In this document: positions 32,590 to 44,195 of the stretch, piece by piece
How the letters are laid out: each line of letters starts with the position of its first letter
Numbering within the stretch: the stretch's first letter is position 1
Assembly (NCBI RefSeq): GCF_022539505.1
Contig: NW_025901021.1
Span: 1-64,000, forward strand
Origin: Lolium rigidum
Lineage: Eukaryota; Streptophyta; Magnoliopsida; Poales; Poaceae
DNA: 64,000 nucleotides
Reading direction: 5' to 3'
The notes under the pieces: model-generated
The model's database searches: none
Told to the model about the DNA's origin: nothing
What the model saw: only the letters and a program-made list of their open reading frames with translations
Position numbers and translations under genes: made by a program

Positions 32590-33245
32590 GCATCGACTTC
32601 CGAGCTGATAAGCCAATATGCCCCCCACCTCTCCATCTCTTCTCTCATCTGCTCTATTTTCTTCCGCCGCCGGCGACATCCTTTCCCCACGGCCAGGGAT
32701 GGTGCCCTGCTCCCCTTACTGGCAACAAGCAGCGCCGCCACACTGTGCCTCCGCCTCCTCTTCTATTTCCCCGCCGCGTTGCTCGGTCGCGCCCCTACTC
32801 GCTCACCCGGTAAACCCTAACCTCTCCCCTGCTCCGACGCCGCCTCCTCCTCGACCCCCTAGCTCCTTCTCCACTATATCGACGTCGACAACCACCTCCT
32901 GGAACCCGCGCTACCATGTCTTCCCTTCCCATCGCTGGGCGGTTGGTGCTTCATCGTCGAGGCAGCTGGTGCCGATCTGGCCGCCGCACCACCTCGGGAG
33001 GAGTTGGGGTGGCGGCGCCGCTGTTGGCGGGAGGCGGCACGGTAGACAGGGAGCGACGAGGAGGTGACGCCCATGTCAACCACAGGCCCGGAGGTCACCA
33101 GCAGGCAGCAGCTACGCGTCGCGTCGGTCCACATGTACGTCGCGTGCCTGCTCCTTTCTCTGCCTTTGCACTTGAGCCAATGCAGAACACTAATCCATAC
33201 AACAGTAATCCTGTTTGTTTACATGTGAATTGTGTTTACTGCTAA
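32590..33245 (+). other. GC-rich, exon-like segment, possibly a captured gene 5' end
   Basis: An abrupt rise in GC in AT-rich surroundings, a GTAAACCCTAACC-type possible donor near 32811, and overlapping ORFs of 105-149 codons suggest a first exon of a captured gene. No domain was recognised. It lies between two Helitron 3' ends, consistent with gene-fragment capture by the second Helitron. Confidence 0.35.
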
Positions 33246-35104
33246 ATATACTTTGATGTAGTGCTTATCATTCTGCTGTTTCCTGTGCACGCATGGTCAT
33301 CGATGGTTCAGTAGAGCGTGTTTGTTTACATGTGCATTTCGTTAATTGTCATCGCCCCTAAAATGCTTACCTTATTATTTATCATCCTTCTGGGACATGG
33401 ATCCAAGAGGAGCCACTCCATCTTTGTGTCTTTGTTAGTGATTTTTCCTCCTTTCTAATTTCAGCTTTGCAAAGTCTTGGAGTGGACTGTTTGATCTGTT
33501 CCTTCTATTGGTGCCTGCTTTTTTCTCCACACAGATGCTTTCTGTTGTCCTCTCTACGGCCATGTATTGTCCACGAAAAAACAATCTCCTGATGCATGAT
33601 CGAAGTTCCCAGGTGCCTGCGAGCACATAAGGGGCTCGCTACGTTGAGTATTAACATATTTCATAATTGTATTTATTTTTCCATCTCTCAGTAGTTCTCT
33701 TCATGTCCCAATGCTTTTCTATGAAAATTAGTTTTGTTCTCTTATGGCTGCATGTAAGCAAGCCTGAGTTAAAGATGAGCAAAACCAGCAAACAATTTGG
33801 TTCTAATACGATGTTTTCCTAATGAAATGTATTGTAATTCTTTTGTCAGAACTGAACTGTTCTTTCTGACCTCTAGAAAGTGTCAGATCTGACGTATATT
33901 TGACTTAGGGCGGCTTGAATTTTTGCGCGGGCAAGGTCTTTCAGTCCTCATAAAGGTTATATTTTCTTCCATTTTCGATTTGGTTCAAGTATTATGTGGT
34001 ACTGCTCCAAGATCAGTCAGTTCTGATTTGGTATAACCAAATTTCAAGTGTTGATAATTTTATTTCTTGTATAAAAAGAACATGGAATGCACAGTTATTT
34101 GACAAGAGTTTTTCTCATGGTTCCTATTTTTACAGCTCCGTATGTGAGTTCTTGCTTAAGAGAGGCTTCATAGCATGTGTTGATAATTTCGATCATTAGG
34201 TTGTCTTATCTAAATTACAATCTCTATCCAGTGTTTAATTACTTCCACTGCAATATTGACTAACTGAATGTTCCTCCCGTTTTGGATTCTTTGTCTGCAG
34301 TAGTAAAGAAACCCGCAGCTCCTCACCTGGACGGTGCTCCTCGATCCTGCAGATGGTCCATCGCCGCAAGCGATAACCAGCAGTGCTAGCGCCTGCTCCA
34401 GATCAGGGAGCATGGCATCACCTGTAAGCCGCCCTGTCACCACCCAAACAACGGTCAGAATGTCAACGCTGCAGTCGCGAGGCGGAGCACTAAGAACTAT
34501 GGTAGCAGAGGAATCCCATAGTAGGAGCAGCCGAGCAGGTATCTTGGTTCACCCTTTCTCATTGTGTTACATTACGCATGGAATGGTTACAGTACATCGT
34601 AACTTTTGTGTTTTTGAGAAGCAGCAGTTCCTTTTTTCCTGTATAGGTTGAAGAAGGAATTGCTTATAAATATGCCACCAGTTCATCCATGTGAACCATT
34701 TGTTTGGCTATATGTAATTATGAAAAAAAAATCTATTTGACTGATTTTATTTTGATATATTCTTCCCTTCCTTTTACGGTAACATTAGCTTAAAATAACT
34801 TACAAATTCCTTAATTTGTTTAATGGCCACAGATTAGCGTCACTTTTTGTTTCCTTAATTTTGTTTTCATGTGCATACCATAATGCATATTTAACGATAA
34901 TACACTGTGTTTCAGATAAGGTCCTCCTTTTACAGTAGTTACCACTTCCCTAATGCCTCTATTTTTACAATTATCATGCCAATTTTTTATGTTTTGTTTC
35001 CAAAAACGAAAATCCTTTTACTAACTACAGTAATTGAAATTTGGAAGGGTTATAAGTCCATGTAACTTCGGATGTTTTTGTTTTCTTAGTATATGTGTAC
35101 ATGT
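33246..35104. other. AT-rich, intron-like sequence with one exon-like segment
   Basis: Mostly AT-rich with no gene. The segment 34303-34538 follows TTTGTCTGCAG and ends at a GT donor (CCGAGCAG/GTATCT); it is open for most of its length with a Ser-rich frame (SASACSRSGSMASPVSRPV) that begins near 34334. It looks like one internal exon of a captured gene, function unknown. Confidence 0.35.
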
Positions 35105-35444
35105 TGTTAAGCTTCATGCACTAGCACTTGACCCAAAAGTCCGAACTGATGGAAAGAGCTAGGCAATTCACATATACACTTCACAACACCCCCACTCGCG
35201 TGTGACGGGAGAAGAGAAAGTCAACACGTGAAAGAAGAAGAGCACACCGAAACAGGGCATCAGCGGTGGCTAAAGAGGGGGCAACAGCAATTTTTAGGCT
35301 TAATTGCGAAAACCATGTGAAAGCCAGGATTTGAACTTGAGACCTGGGGCTCTGATACCATGTTAAGCTTCATGCACTAGCACTTGACCCAAAAGTCCGA
35401 ACTGATGGAAAGAGCTAGGCAATTCACATATACACTTCACAACA
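35105..35444 (-). mobile_element. TRIM (miniature LTR retrotransposon), 340 bp
   Basis: Two 84 bp direct repeats (35105-35188 and 35361-35444) are identical by eye; on the plus strand they start TGTTAAGCTT and end CACTTCACAACA. CATGT flanks both sides (35100-35104 and 35445-35449), a perfect 5 bp duplication. Read on the minus strand, TGGTATCAGAGC, the initiator-methionine tRNA primer site, directly follows the 5' LTR, and GAGTGGGGG precedes the 3' LTR as polypurine tract. The 172 bp internal part has no ORF. Size and layout fit the TRIM/SMART class found in grasses. Confidence 0.92.
35346..35360 (-). promoter_or_regulatory. TRIM primer binding site, tRNA-iMet type
   Basis: On the minus strand, TGGTATCAGAGC abuts the LTR with no spacer. 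This is the exact 12-base complement of the plant initiator tRNA 3' end. Confidence 0.88.
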
Positions 35445-35518
35445 CATGTAACTTCAGATGTTTTTGTTTTTTTTCCATCTGTTATTTGGTCGCTAAAAAA
35501 ATTGGGTTTCTGTATGCA

Positions 35519-35771
35519 GGATGGATTTGGTTCAGGATCATGGTGAGGAGGGGATACATTACCTGGCCAGATTGAACCTCATGCATGATCTCCGGCTGCG
35601 ACATGACCGTCTTGGCTCTCTCCTGGTTCTTCTACTTCCTCACTCAAAGCTCACGCGTGGTGAATTAGATCATTTTGTACGACAAAAGCACCTAGATGTG
35701 GTTAATCAAAATTTATTAGAGTGTGTATTACAAAGTTTCTTCCAAGGTTGCTGGATATGCGCATGGAATTG
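35519..35771 (+). other. Exon-like segment, possibly captured
   Basis: It follows TGTATGCAG and is open for 83 codons from ATG 35521, with a Leu/Arg-rich frame (HYLARLNLMHDLRLRHDRLG). No domain was recognised. It could be a downstream exon of the same captured gene as 34303-34538. Confidence 0.35.
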
Positions 35772-37020
35772 AGAAAATGGTGTTTTTGAGATCGCCACTG
35801 ACTCTCCTCTTTTATGAGAGTGTTGATCCGTTTATCTTGCATGATTACATTGAAACGACACACAGAAAATCACCCTTAAAGGTATTGCGATTGTTTAGTT
35901 TTTTCATGGGTCTAGGTTCAGTTTAGATCTGGAGTGGGAGTGTTTATATTTAAATATATACATTGATGCCTACTCCTTAGGCAATACATCTGGAAGGTTT
36001 AAACAGGAATATTGCAAATAAACTATATTACACAGATAGTTTCAATGAACAATTCTCTAGGTTCAGTGCATAATTTCTTATGGAAATGTTTTTTTTTGTC
36101 TCATAGATGACGATGGTGGGACTTGATATATGCACGACATAATAAAATAGGAATCACTGTAGGAAGCACAAATAAAAATAGCTGATCAAATAGGTTGATT
36201 TCCAGGATAAGTGCACACATATTACCAAATCTAGATTGAATCAATACACCTGATCAAGTTAAGTGTTCTTCAGCTAGAGAGCAGTAATACTAATTGGTAG
36301 ATTAGTTGAGAATAATCTCTTTCAACTGTGTTCTCCGTTGTGTGTTTGATCCAGCTTGATGGTTGGTTTCACATATGTACATCTCTTAGGTTTGCAAGCA
36401 GCTTAGTATCATGGGAAGTAGTGAATCAGTGATTTGATGGATCATGGGAAGTAGTGAATATGTGATTTGATCGATCGGCAGGTGTTCAAAATTTTGCTAC
36501 AACATCCAGGGTTAGCAAGAGAAGTGCTTGAGGCAACCTTCTGGCTGTAGCACACAGGACACTATCAATTGCTACAAGGTAACCGAGATCCATTTTGTTC
36601 TCGCATTCACATAGATTTGCCTGTCAAATATAAATTATTAATAACATGTAGGATTTAAATCGTGTTACCTTCCAATTTAGTCCTAGAATGTTTGAGTATA
36701 CAAAGTTAATGGAAGAGCCATTGCAATTTTGGGCTCAGAACATCCACAAGTAACTGTAATACTAGAAGTAACCATGCTATATCCCCGACTTGTGCACTAT
36801 CCTTCTAAGTTCTAACAACTTGGGGACATTGCTGTTACTATTTTTAGATTTCACACTTAAATTGGCTAATTGAATGATTCCATGCAACTATTTTTCTGAA
36901 CCATTTCTGTTTGCCACACTGCAGTTCTGATCATTTTTTAAAATTCTTTCACAACATTGCTTTCAGTGAAAAAACAAAGAAAATTCCACCAAATATAGAC
37001 CCTGCAGAATACTTCCCTTA
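35772..37020. other. AT-rich sequence, no gene
   Basis: No supported ORF. A short local duplication (ATCATGGGAAGTAGTGAAT) occurs at about 36409 and 36443. Confidence 0.4.
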
Positions 37021-37247
37021 GGGCATGTACATTACAAAGCGCTTGAGCAGACGCTTAAAAACTAGAAATCCTGATCTGCACTAGCGTCCGGCGCTAAAGA
37101 CCCCTATTTTGCATGCGTTTCTCAAGCGTCCGGCTCCAATCTTTCCGTCGATGTCAAATTAACGGCCGGGAATATCATGGAAACTGCCAAAACAGCCAGG
37201 TTTTCTTTCCTAGCGCCTCTCCCTTAGCGCTCGCGCTGTACCTGCCC
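37021..37247. mobile_element. Tourist/Harbinger-like MITE, 227 bp
   Basis: GGGCATGTACATTACAAAGC at the left and the inverse of GGGCAGGTACAGCGCGAGCG at the right are imperfect terminal repeats. TTA flanks both ends (37018-37020 and 37248-37250), as expected for PIF/Harbinger-type insertions. No coding capacity. Confidence 0.65.
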
Positions 37248-37250
37248 TTA

Positions 37251-38779
37251 GAGGGCCAATTAGTTTCCAATTGTTTTCTTCGTAAAAAAATTCGTTGCCT
37301 CTTGTTTTAGGCGTAAATAAACTGGAGTGCATGGACTGGAAAAAGCTCAGTCTCATTAGTGGGACGGAGGAAGGTCGGATTATTGAAATGAGAATCGTCA
37401 GTGAGCTTTCTCGAATTATTTTTTGATAGACCAATTCAGATTAGTCCAAAACCTTTTTATTTGTTTGTTTGTTGCCCAGAAAAACCCTTTGGTTTTGGAT
37501 GCTCATTGCCATTCTAAAATGATTTTGTTTTCTAGAATCGTGATCCCTTCTAAGTGGGTGCATGCCAAAGCAGTACGTTACTCTATGTTAGAACGTGGGT
37601 ACTGAAATGGTGTATTCAGTGGAAGGGTTAGATGCTTCTACACATGACTCCTGCAAAGAATATGTTTTCAAGAACCTCATCATATGTGTTATCTTGTGAT
37701 TTATATTAATTGTTTAATGGTAAATAAAATATCGAGAAGCATCCACACATATTTTCTTTTCTATGAGATTTACAAGAGCCATATCTCCAGGGAGCCTTCG
37801 AACTGCAGACTTTGTGGTTAGCTTGAAGAGAAAACCGTCCAACCACTTCCTGATATTGATTAATTTGGCGTTCATGTAATTTCTGTGATTATCAGCAATG
37901 TAACTTGTGCGCATGTTTTTTTGTGTGTGCGTTGCCAGCATGTACTGCATAACCAAGTAGGGATCATTGATTCGTAGGTGATATTTGTTCCTACTTCCTG
38001 GTATAACTGTTATCTTTATTATATATAAGCATCATTGTGCTTACATACTACATCAGTCTTGATAGCTCCACAACTGTTACGTGTTCTCTTTTCTACATAC
38101 TTTTGTAATTCTGAGATTTTGTGTCAATTTGTAAACTCGACTTGCCGGATTATACGAAGATATCTTTTCATGTAACCAGTAGTATAGCCTCTGTGTGCAC
38201 CCACCAACTTCCTGACTGAATCTGACAATAGCGTTGCCTTAGTTGTTTCTTTGCATTTGGTAGTTTCAGTCCCTCCCTAATATTGTTCTTCATACGCCAG
38301 TGCTTTACCCCTGTTATACTGGCACCACTTATTAGTTTTAAAGCACATTGTGTGAGGGATTCAGAAGCGAAGTCATCATCATCATTTTATCTGCTAATGA
38401 ATATAACAATGCCAACCACTAACAGTTTGAAGGCATGGGAACACTGAGACCACCCGCCTTAGCATGCTAAATTTTTTTATTCGTGCTAATTAGTTGAAGT
38501 ATACGGTTCAGGTGGTACTTCTTAGGCAAGTCAATTTTATCAGTTGTGTAATGAGAAAGAATGTATGTATGTTAGTGTCTCTAGCCAATGCTCCCTGCGA
38601 TGGATCCATCTTACCATGTACTAAACTAGGAGTACATATATTGGTAAAAAGTTCAAGATTAGCGTGTTACAACTTTTTCGTAGGACATGAATTTTCCTCA
38701 TTCATTCAGTATGTTTGAGATAAGGATATCATATAAATAAGCTTCATGTTCATAATCACCATCGTTGTACCACATCGTA
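37251..38779. other. AT-rich sequence, no gene
   Basis: No supported gene; ORFs are short and without recognised domains. It precedes the second Helitron terminus and is probably Helitron-derived. Confidence 0.35.
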
Positions 38780-38812
38780 GGCGCGGCGTGCTGCCGCGCC
38801 AGTTCATGCTAG
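38780..38812 (+). mobile_element. Helitron 3' terminus (second)
   Basis: GGCGCGGC-GTGCT-GCCGCGCC (38780-38800) is an 8 bp stem-loop. Eight bases later CTAG (38809-38812) is followed by T. It matches the layout and nearly the stem sequence of the terminus at 31894-31926, so both belong to one Helitron family. Confidence 0.75.
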
Positions 38813-39360
38813 TCTCATGTATGCTAGACACGATTTTTACTCTTCATATGTATATAATGATATAGATGATAAATTTCTCTTATTGGTGAGATTTACTAGT
38901 GAAATTTTATAGTTAACCTATCTGTATTTAATTTGACTTTATGTACAGGGTATCATTTCCGATGATTCTTGAAACCAGGCAACAAAAATATCATGGAAGT
39001 CTAAGGAGACATTATGATTGCAAACTGCGAGCTCATGTACGGTTAACTGTATGGAAACGTTTATAGGTTGATGAATTCAAACTAGTTGGACAAAGTATTG
39101 AGGATTCAAGGGATTTTGTCGGGTTGAGGCTGATTTCGTTTTGTAATAAATGTATAGTTCGACTGTATGATACAGTTGCTTTGAAGAAATAAAGATATAT
39201 TTTTCTAACAGCGAGTTACTTTTATATTGTTTTCTCGATTGTAATACAAAGCGTAAGTAAGTTTTGATTTTATCAGTAATTATCGGCAATACCAAATGGA
39301 AGAAAAAATGAAAAAATAAAATGCATTCCAAATATTTAAGACGCAATAAAGCGGCTCAAC

Positions 39361-39592
39361 ATGAGTAGAGACGATGAGTATGTGCTCCTACTAAAACGTC
39401 TCTACAGGGATAAAGGATGCTTTATAATACGTCTTATATCTTCTAAACACGCTTACATAGCGTTTGTACATATCCTGAGACGGTACATAAGAAGACGCTT
39501 TTCCTCGGCGACTCTACGCTCGTCTAGAGATGAAATTAATGGTTGTTATCATGTAAATTAGACGTCTCTACGTGCCTTTTTTTCGTGTAGTG
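39361..39592. repeat. CACTA right subterminal and terminal region
   Basis: Motifs GTAGAGACG/CGTCTCTAC and shorter AGACG/CGTCT recur in both orientations at about 39365, 39399, 39440, 39478, 39493, 39523 and 39563, then the terminal repeat closes with TTTCGTGTAGTG. ORF 39361-39561 lies over these repeats and is not supported as a gene. Confidence 0.65.
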
Positions 39593-40235
39593 CATTTTCC
39601 ACGTTTACGTCGAGTTAGATGGCCTCAAAAACGAGAATTTTTTTTTGACATGCACCACAGAGAGAGGAAAAATCGTCGGGGATCGTGCATCAGCAACCAC
39701 GGCGCGATTTTGAATTTGTCGACCATGACAACTTTTCTTGTAGTGTGTCGCCCTAAAACATGGCACATGTAGGCAGCATGTGTCTTTGTATAATTGGAGT
39801 ACTTGTCGGCAAGGAAAGTACAAAGTTGCCACGTGACCTTCTGCGATTGGCAAACAGCTGCGAAAAAAGTTGTCCCATATGGCAAATAGAAATTTTCCAC
39901 GTGTCTGATGACATTACACGACAAGATTGACACGTTAATCATTCGCCTGACACCTTAATCAGCGGTCTGACATAGCCGACACCATGGTCTCTGCTAGGGG
40001 GTACCGCCCCCATGACGGATTTCCGCTGTCACGACGATGCGGGTCGGCTGGGCTTTGGGCTTTCGCAAGTCGTCATAGATCCATGACGGGATCCCCTAAC
40101 CGTTAGTCGGGCCATCTGTGATGCGACATTGGCCACGGTTTGCGAAACCGTCAGACACACGTGTCCGTGACGGTTTTTGGACATTCGCCGACGAACTAAA
40201 ATCGTTATGGGCCTGCGAACTGTTTGTAGTGATAG
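39593..40235. other. Two further CACTA-type right ends, partners not found
   Basis: ACTTTTCTTGTAGTG ends at 39745 and CTGTTTGTAGTG ends at 40231; each reads CACTACAA... on the minus strand. The 40020-40230 part has repeated GACGG/CCGTC and GCGAA motifs in both orientations, like a subterminal region. No matching left ends were found in the window, so these may be remnants or ends of elements that start outside. Confidence 0.45.
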
Positions 40236-42415
40236 TAAGTGTTTTGATAGTTTTGATCTATTGATGTGGGCATAAATAAGATACTTCATTGCTTATACCT
40301 CTTTTGACATGAATGTTCATACTTAATTTTGATGATAATAAACTTCCTAGTGTTCTTTGGCAAACTGAGCGTTAAATACTTAAGCTAAGAGTGATTGTTT
40401 ACACAACTAGTTATTCATGCTAATAAATATTAATTGTGGTTATCTCGAGTTACCAATTCTTGTATTATGTTCTCGGCACTTCTCTGACTATGCTCAGCTT
40501 TCGAATGGAAGAAGTGCTGGACTCAAAAGGCTACTACTTGTAAGTGAGTTTACTTTCTTGTCATTTTGGTTTAAACGCCAAGTTCCTTATGGTTCTTTGT
40601 TTTTTCTCAAGGACCATCAAGTTTAAGCTTGGAGAAGTTGATGGTTGTGAAATATGTCACTTTTTCTTGCGTTTAAATCCTCAGCTAAGTCAAATTGACT
40701 AAGTTTGCCTCTCAGTTTGTTACTAATGACTAATTATTGCAAAGATGTGCAATCTCTCCTATCTATTAATGGTTTGCATGAAATCACGTCATAATGATAA
40801 ATGGACATGCAATTACTAAAGAAAATCGCGTCGTAAGTGCAGCAAAGTTGACTAGGCTTGAAGAGGTGGTTCTAGAAGGTTTAACGAACTCCGGTACGGG
40901 CAAGGCCAGCCCGAACCGTCCACCCGTACGGCCTGCCGCAGAATCCCGAGGTCAAACCCTATAAGTTATGTAAAGGACCCGGCACCAAACGGAGAGCCAT
41001 TGGTCACCAAACAGAGCCACCATCCATCAGATCCATCTACACCACAACGAAGGAGATGAATCACCATAGTTCATCCATTCCATCTCCAATCTCCTCTATA
41101 GCCATAGTCATCACCATTGTAATAGAAATATCCTTGAGAATTGACGACCATAAGAATATTGTGAATTCAATCCAATCATTTTCCACAATGATTTGTATCT
41201 TTAATCTTGATCTTGATATTATGTGTGAGTAGTCCTCACGGGCCGTGGGTTGGGGTGAATCCTCGCAGCTTTTATGTGCATCTAATCTTATATTATGTGT
41301 AAGGATTGAATAGGAGTTTTGCAATCTTGTATCCTTGTTTCTTTGCCTCGATTCGATGATCTCTAGGTACCCATGTCTATTGGATCGATCAAGGGAAGAA
41401 GTGGGATGAGTAGAGAACGGTGTGCTACCGCAAATCTCAGTGATATAAAGGGAAAAGTAACGGTACATATTTAGTGATTCATTTGGGATCAACGACACAA
41501 TCATCTAGCTCAATGCTTTGGTCTGTATTCATTTACTTAATAATTGTTGTTACTCGTGGCTGTGGGAAGAGTGGTTGGACCAAGAGGCTCCTGTCACCTC
41601 TAGCTTTAGGGGCAAGAGTATTTACGGATGTGCTGCTCACAAATATCTTATATCTATTTAATAGACTACACATTTGCACTTCATTTCTATAAGTATGCAT
41701 AGTTGCAGGAGAATTTTTAACCTTAGCCTGTTTCAACCATTGAACACAACCCCTTTAAGAGTAAACTAGATAGGTAAGGTAAACATAAAATCAAATTAAC
41801 TAGCAAGTCTTGTAGATGTTTTCTTTACACCATTTAGCAGTGATTCCTAAGGTTCGATTAAACCTATGTCTTCTAGGAAAAAAAAGCTTATCATACTATA
41901 ATCCATAATCCATGTTGAATGTATCAAGCAGCAACAGGAGCACCACCCATGTGGAGGTGGGTGCCATGCCACTTGCATTTGATGACGCAACTGCCAGGCG
42001 AGGGCACGGGAACGAGCAAGAGTGGGCCCGGGGCGGAGGTGGCTATGGAGTTAGGGGTATGGTTGATTCGGTCGACGCGACCTAGCCAGGGACCACCGGC
42101 GGATCGGGATAGACTATGCCGGCACTAGGGGGACGCAGTGATGCCGAAGGGAGTGAAGGCGACAAGATCTGCGGCGGCTGAGGGGAAGCGGGAAATAATG
42201 ATGCTTAAGCTTCACTCCTGAAAATTCTGATAGGTGACACACGGCACCCTTGGTTCGCCCTCGCAACCTATGATTGTGCAGGTTGGGAGGCTGAGTTTAG
42301 AAGCACCTTTTTTTTAAGATTGTGTGGGTTTAGATGTCTGGTCTATTCCATTCTTCTCCCAAAACCGTAAACAATGGGTGATATAATAGGTATTCTAGAT
42401 TTTCTCTAAGGTCGT
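40236..42415 (+). mobile_element. Remnant of an LTR retrotransposon (3' internal region plus LTR-like sequence)
   Basis: A purine-rich AAGCTTGGAGAAG (40625-40637) directly precedes TGATGGTTGTGAAATATGTC (from 40639), which looks like polypurine tract plus LTR start. LTR-like sequence continues to perhaps 41500-41700. The right border was not located. A GC-rich segment at 41920-42190 has no recognised product. Confidence 0.4.
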
Positions 42416-42597
42416 TGATGACATTGGGACTCCAAGTGCAGAGTGTTGTGTCAGCAGAGTATTTTTCTCCACAAGGGTGACTCGAGGGTTTATATCGAAC
42501 TCTCGGGGAACTGGACAAAGTGTATTCTCTTCTCCCTTCTTCTAACAATCCTGCAAGTAAAATTAAAGCCTTACGTCCCCAACTCCACCGTGTGGTT

Positions 42598-44195
42598 TGA
42601 TGACGCGTAAAGCACACGCTCGTTGGGAACCCCAAGTGGAAGGTGTGATGCGTACATCAGCAAGTTTCCCTCAGTAAGAAACCAAGGTTTATCGAACCAG
42701 TAGGAGTCAAGAAGCACGTTGAAGGTTGATGGCGGCGGGATGTAGTGCGGCGCAACACCAGGGATTCCGGCGCCAACGTGGAGCCTGCACAACACAACCA
42801 AAGTACTTTGCCCCAATGAAACAGTGAGGTTGTCAATCTCACCGGCTTGCTGTAACAAAGGATTAGATGTATAGTGTGGATGATGATTGTTTGCGAAGAA
42901 CAGTAAAGAACATGTATTGCAGTAGATTGTATGCGATGTAAAGAATAGGACCGGGGTCCACAGTTCACTAGAGGTGTCTCTCCCATAAGATAAAAGCATG
43001 TTGGGTGAACAAATTACGAGTCGGGCAATTGACAAATAGAGAGGGCATAACAATGCACATACATGATATGATAAGTATAGTGAGATTTAATTGGGCATTA
43101 CGACAAAGTACATAGACCGCTATCCGAGCATGCATCTATGCCTAAAAAGTCCACCTTCGAGGTTATCATCCGAACCCCTTCCAGTATTAAGTTGCAAAAC
43201 AACGAGACAATTGCATTAAGTATGGTGCGTAATGTAATCAATAACTACATCCTCGGACATAGCATCAATGTTTTATCCCTAGTGGCAACATCACATCCAC
43301 AACCTTAGAACTTTACGTCACTCGTCCCAGATTTAATGGAGGCATGAACCCACTATCGAGCATAAATACTCCCTCTTGGAGTTAAGAGCAAAAACTTGGC
43401 TAGAGCCTCTACTAATAACGGAGAGCATGCAAGATCATAAACAACACATAGGTAATAGATTGATAATTAACATAACATAGTATTCTCTATCCATCGGATC
43501 CCGACAAACACAACATATAGCATTACGGATAGATGATCTTGATCATGTTAGGCAGCTCACAAGATCCAACAATGAAGCACAATGAGGAGAAGACAACCAT
43601 CTAGCTACTGCTATGGACCCATAGTCCAGGGGTGAACTACTCACTCATCACTCCGGAGGCGACCATGGCGGTGTAGAGTCCTCCGGGAGATGAATCCCCT
43701 CTCCGGCAGGGTGCCGGAGGAGATCTCCAGAATCCCCCGAGATGGGATTGGCGGCGGCGGCGTCTCAGTAAGGTTTTCCGTATCGTAGCTCTCGGTCCTG
43801 GGGGTTTCGCGACGGAGGCTATTTGTAGGCGGAAGGGCAGGTAAAGAGGCGGCACGAGGGGCCCACACCATAGGTCGGCGCGGCCGGGGCCCGGGCCGCG
43901 CCGCCTGGTGTGTCGCCACCTCGTGGCCCCACTTCGACTCTCCTTCGGTCTTCCGGAAGCTTCGTGGCAAAATAGGACCCCGGGCGTTGATTTCGTCCAA
44001 TTCCGAGAATATTTCGTTACTAGGATTTCGAAACCAAAAACAGCGAGAAAACAACAACTGGCTCTTCGACATCTTGTTAATAGGTTAGTTCCGGAAAATG
44101 CACGAATATGACATAAAGTGTGCATAAAACATGTAGATATCATCAATAATGTGGCATGGAACATAAGAAATTATCGATACGTCGGAGACGTATCA
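42598..44195 (-). repeat. 3' LTR of the young element, 1598 bp
   Basis: On the minus strand it runs from TGATACGTCTCC at 44195 to GCGTCATCA at 42598. Overlapping ORFs of 100-175 codons in it are LTR sequence, not genes. Confidence 0.88.

Larger units (their letters stand above)
15664..39592. mobile_element. Large CACTA (En/Spm) element with nested insertions
   Basis: The left end CACTATAAGAAAATAATCAT continues with GTAGAGACGT; the right end is the inverse of CACTACACGAAAAAAAGGCA continuing CGTAGAGACGT. The arms match over about 30 bp with one indel. The three bases outside are CAT on both sides (15661-15663 and 39593-39595), the 3 bp duplication expected of CACTA elements. Short AGAGACG motifs recur in both orientations near each end, as in subterminal transposase-binding regions. 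No TNP2 or TNPA coding sequence was found inside, so the element appears non-autonomous. About 9 kb is later insertions (two LINEs, a TRIM, a MITE), and Helitron-derived DNA is also present. Confidence 0.82.

Noticed and set aside
39361..39561. 66-codon ORF near the CACTA right end
   Set aside because: It lies over AGACG subterminal repeats, which are better explained as transposase-binding sequence.
42571..44164. Minus-strand ORFs of 100-175 codons in the LTRs (also 47739-49131)
   Set aside because: They fall wholly or largely within LTR sequence and recur in both LTR copies with frame differences; no domain is present.
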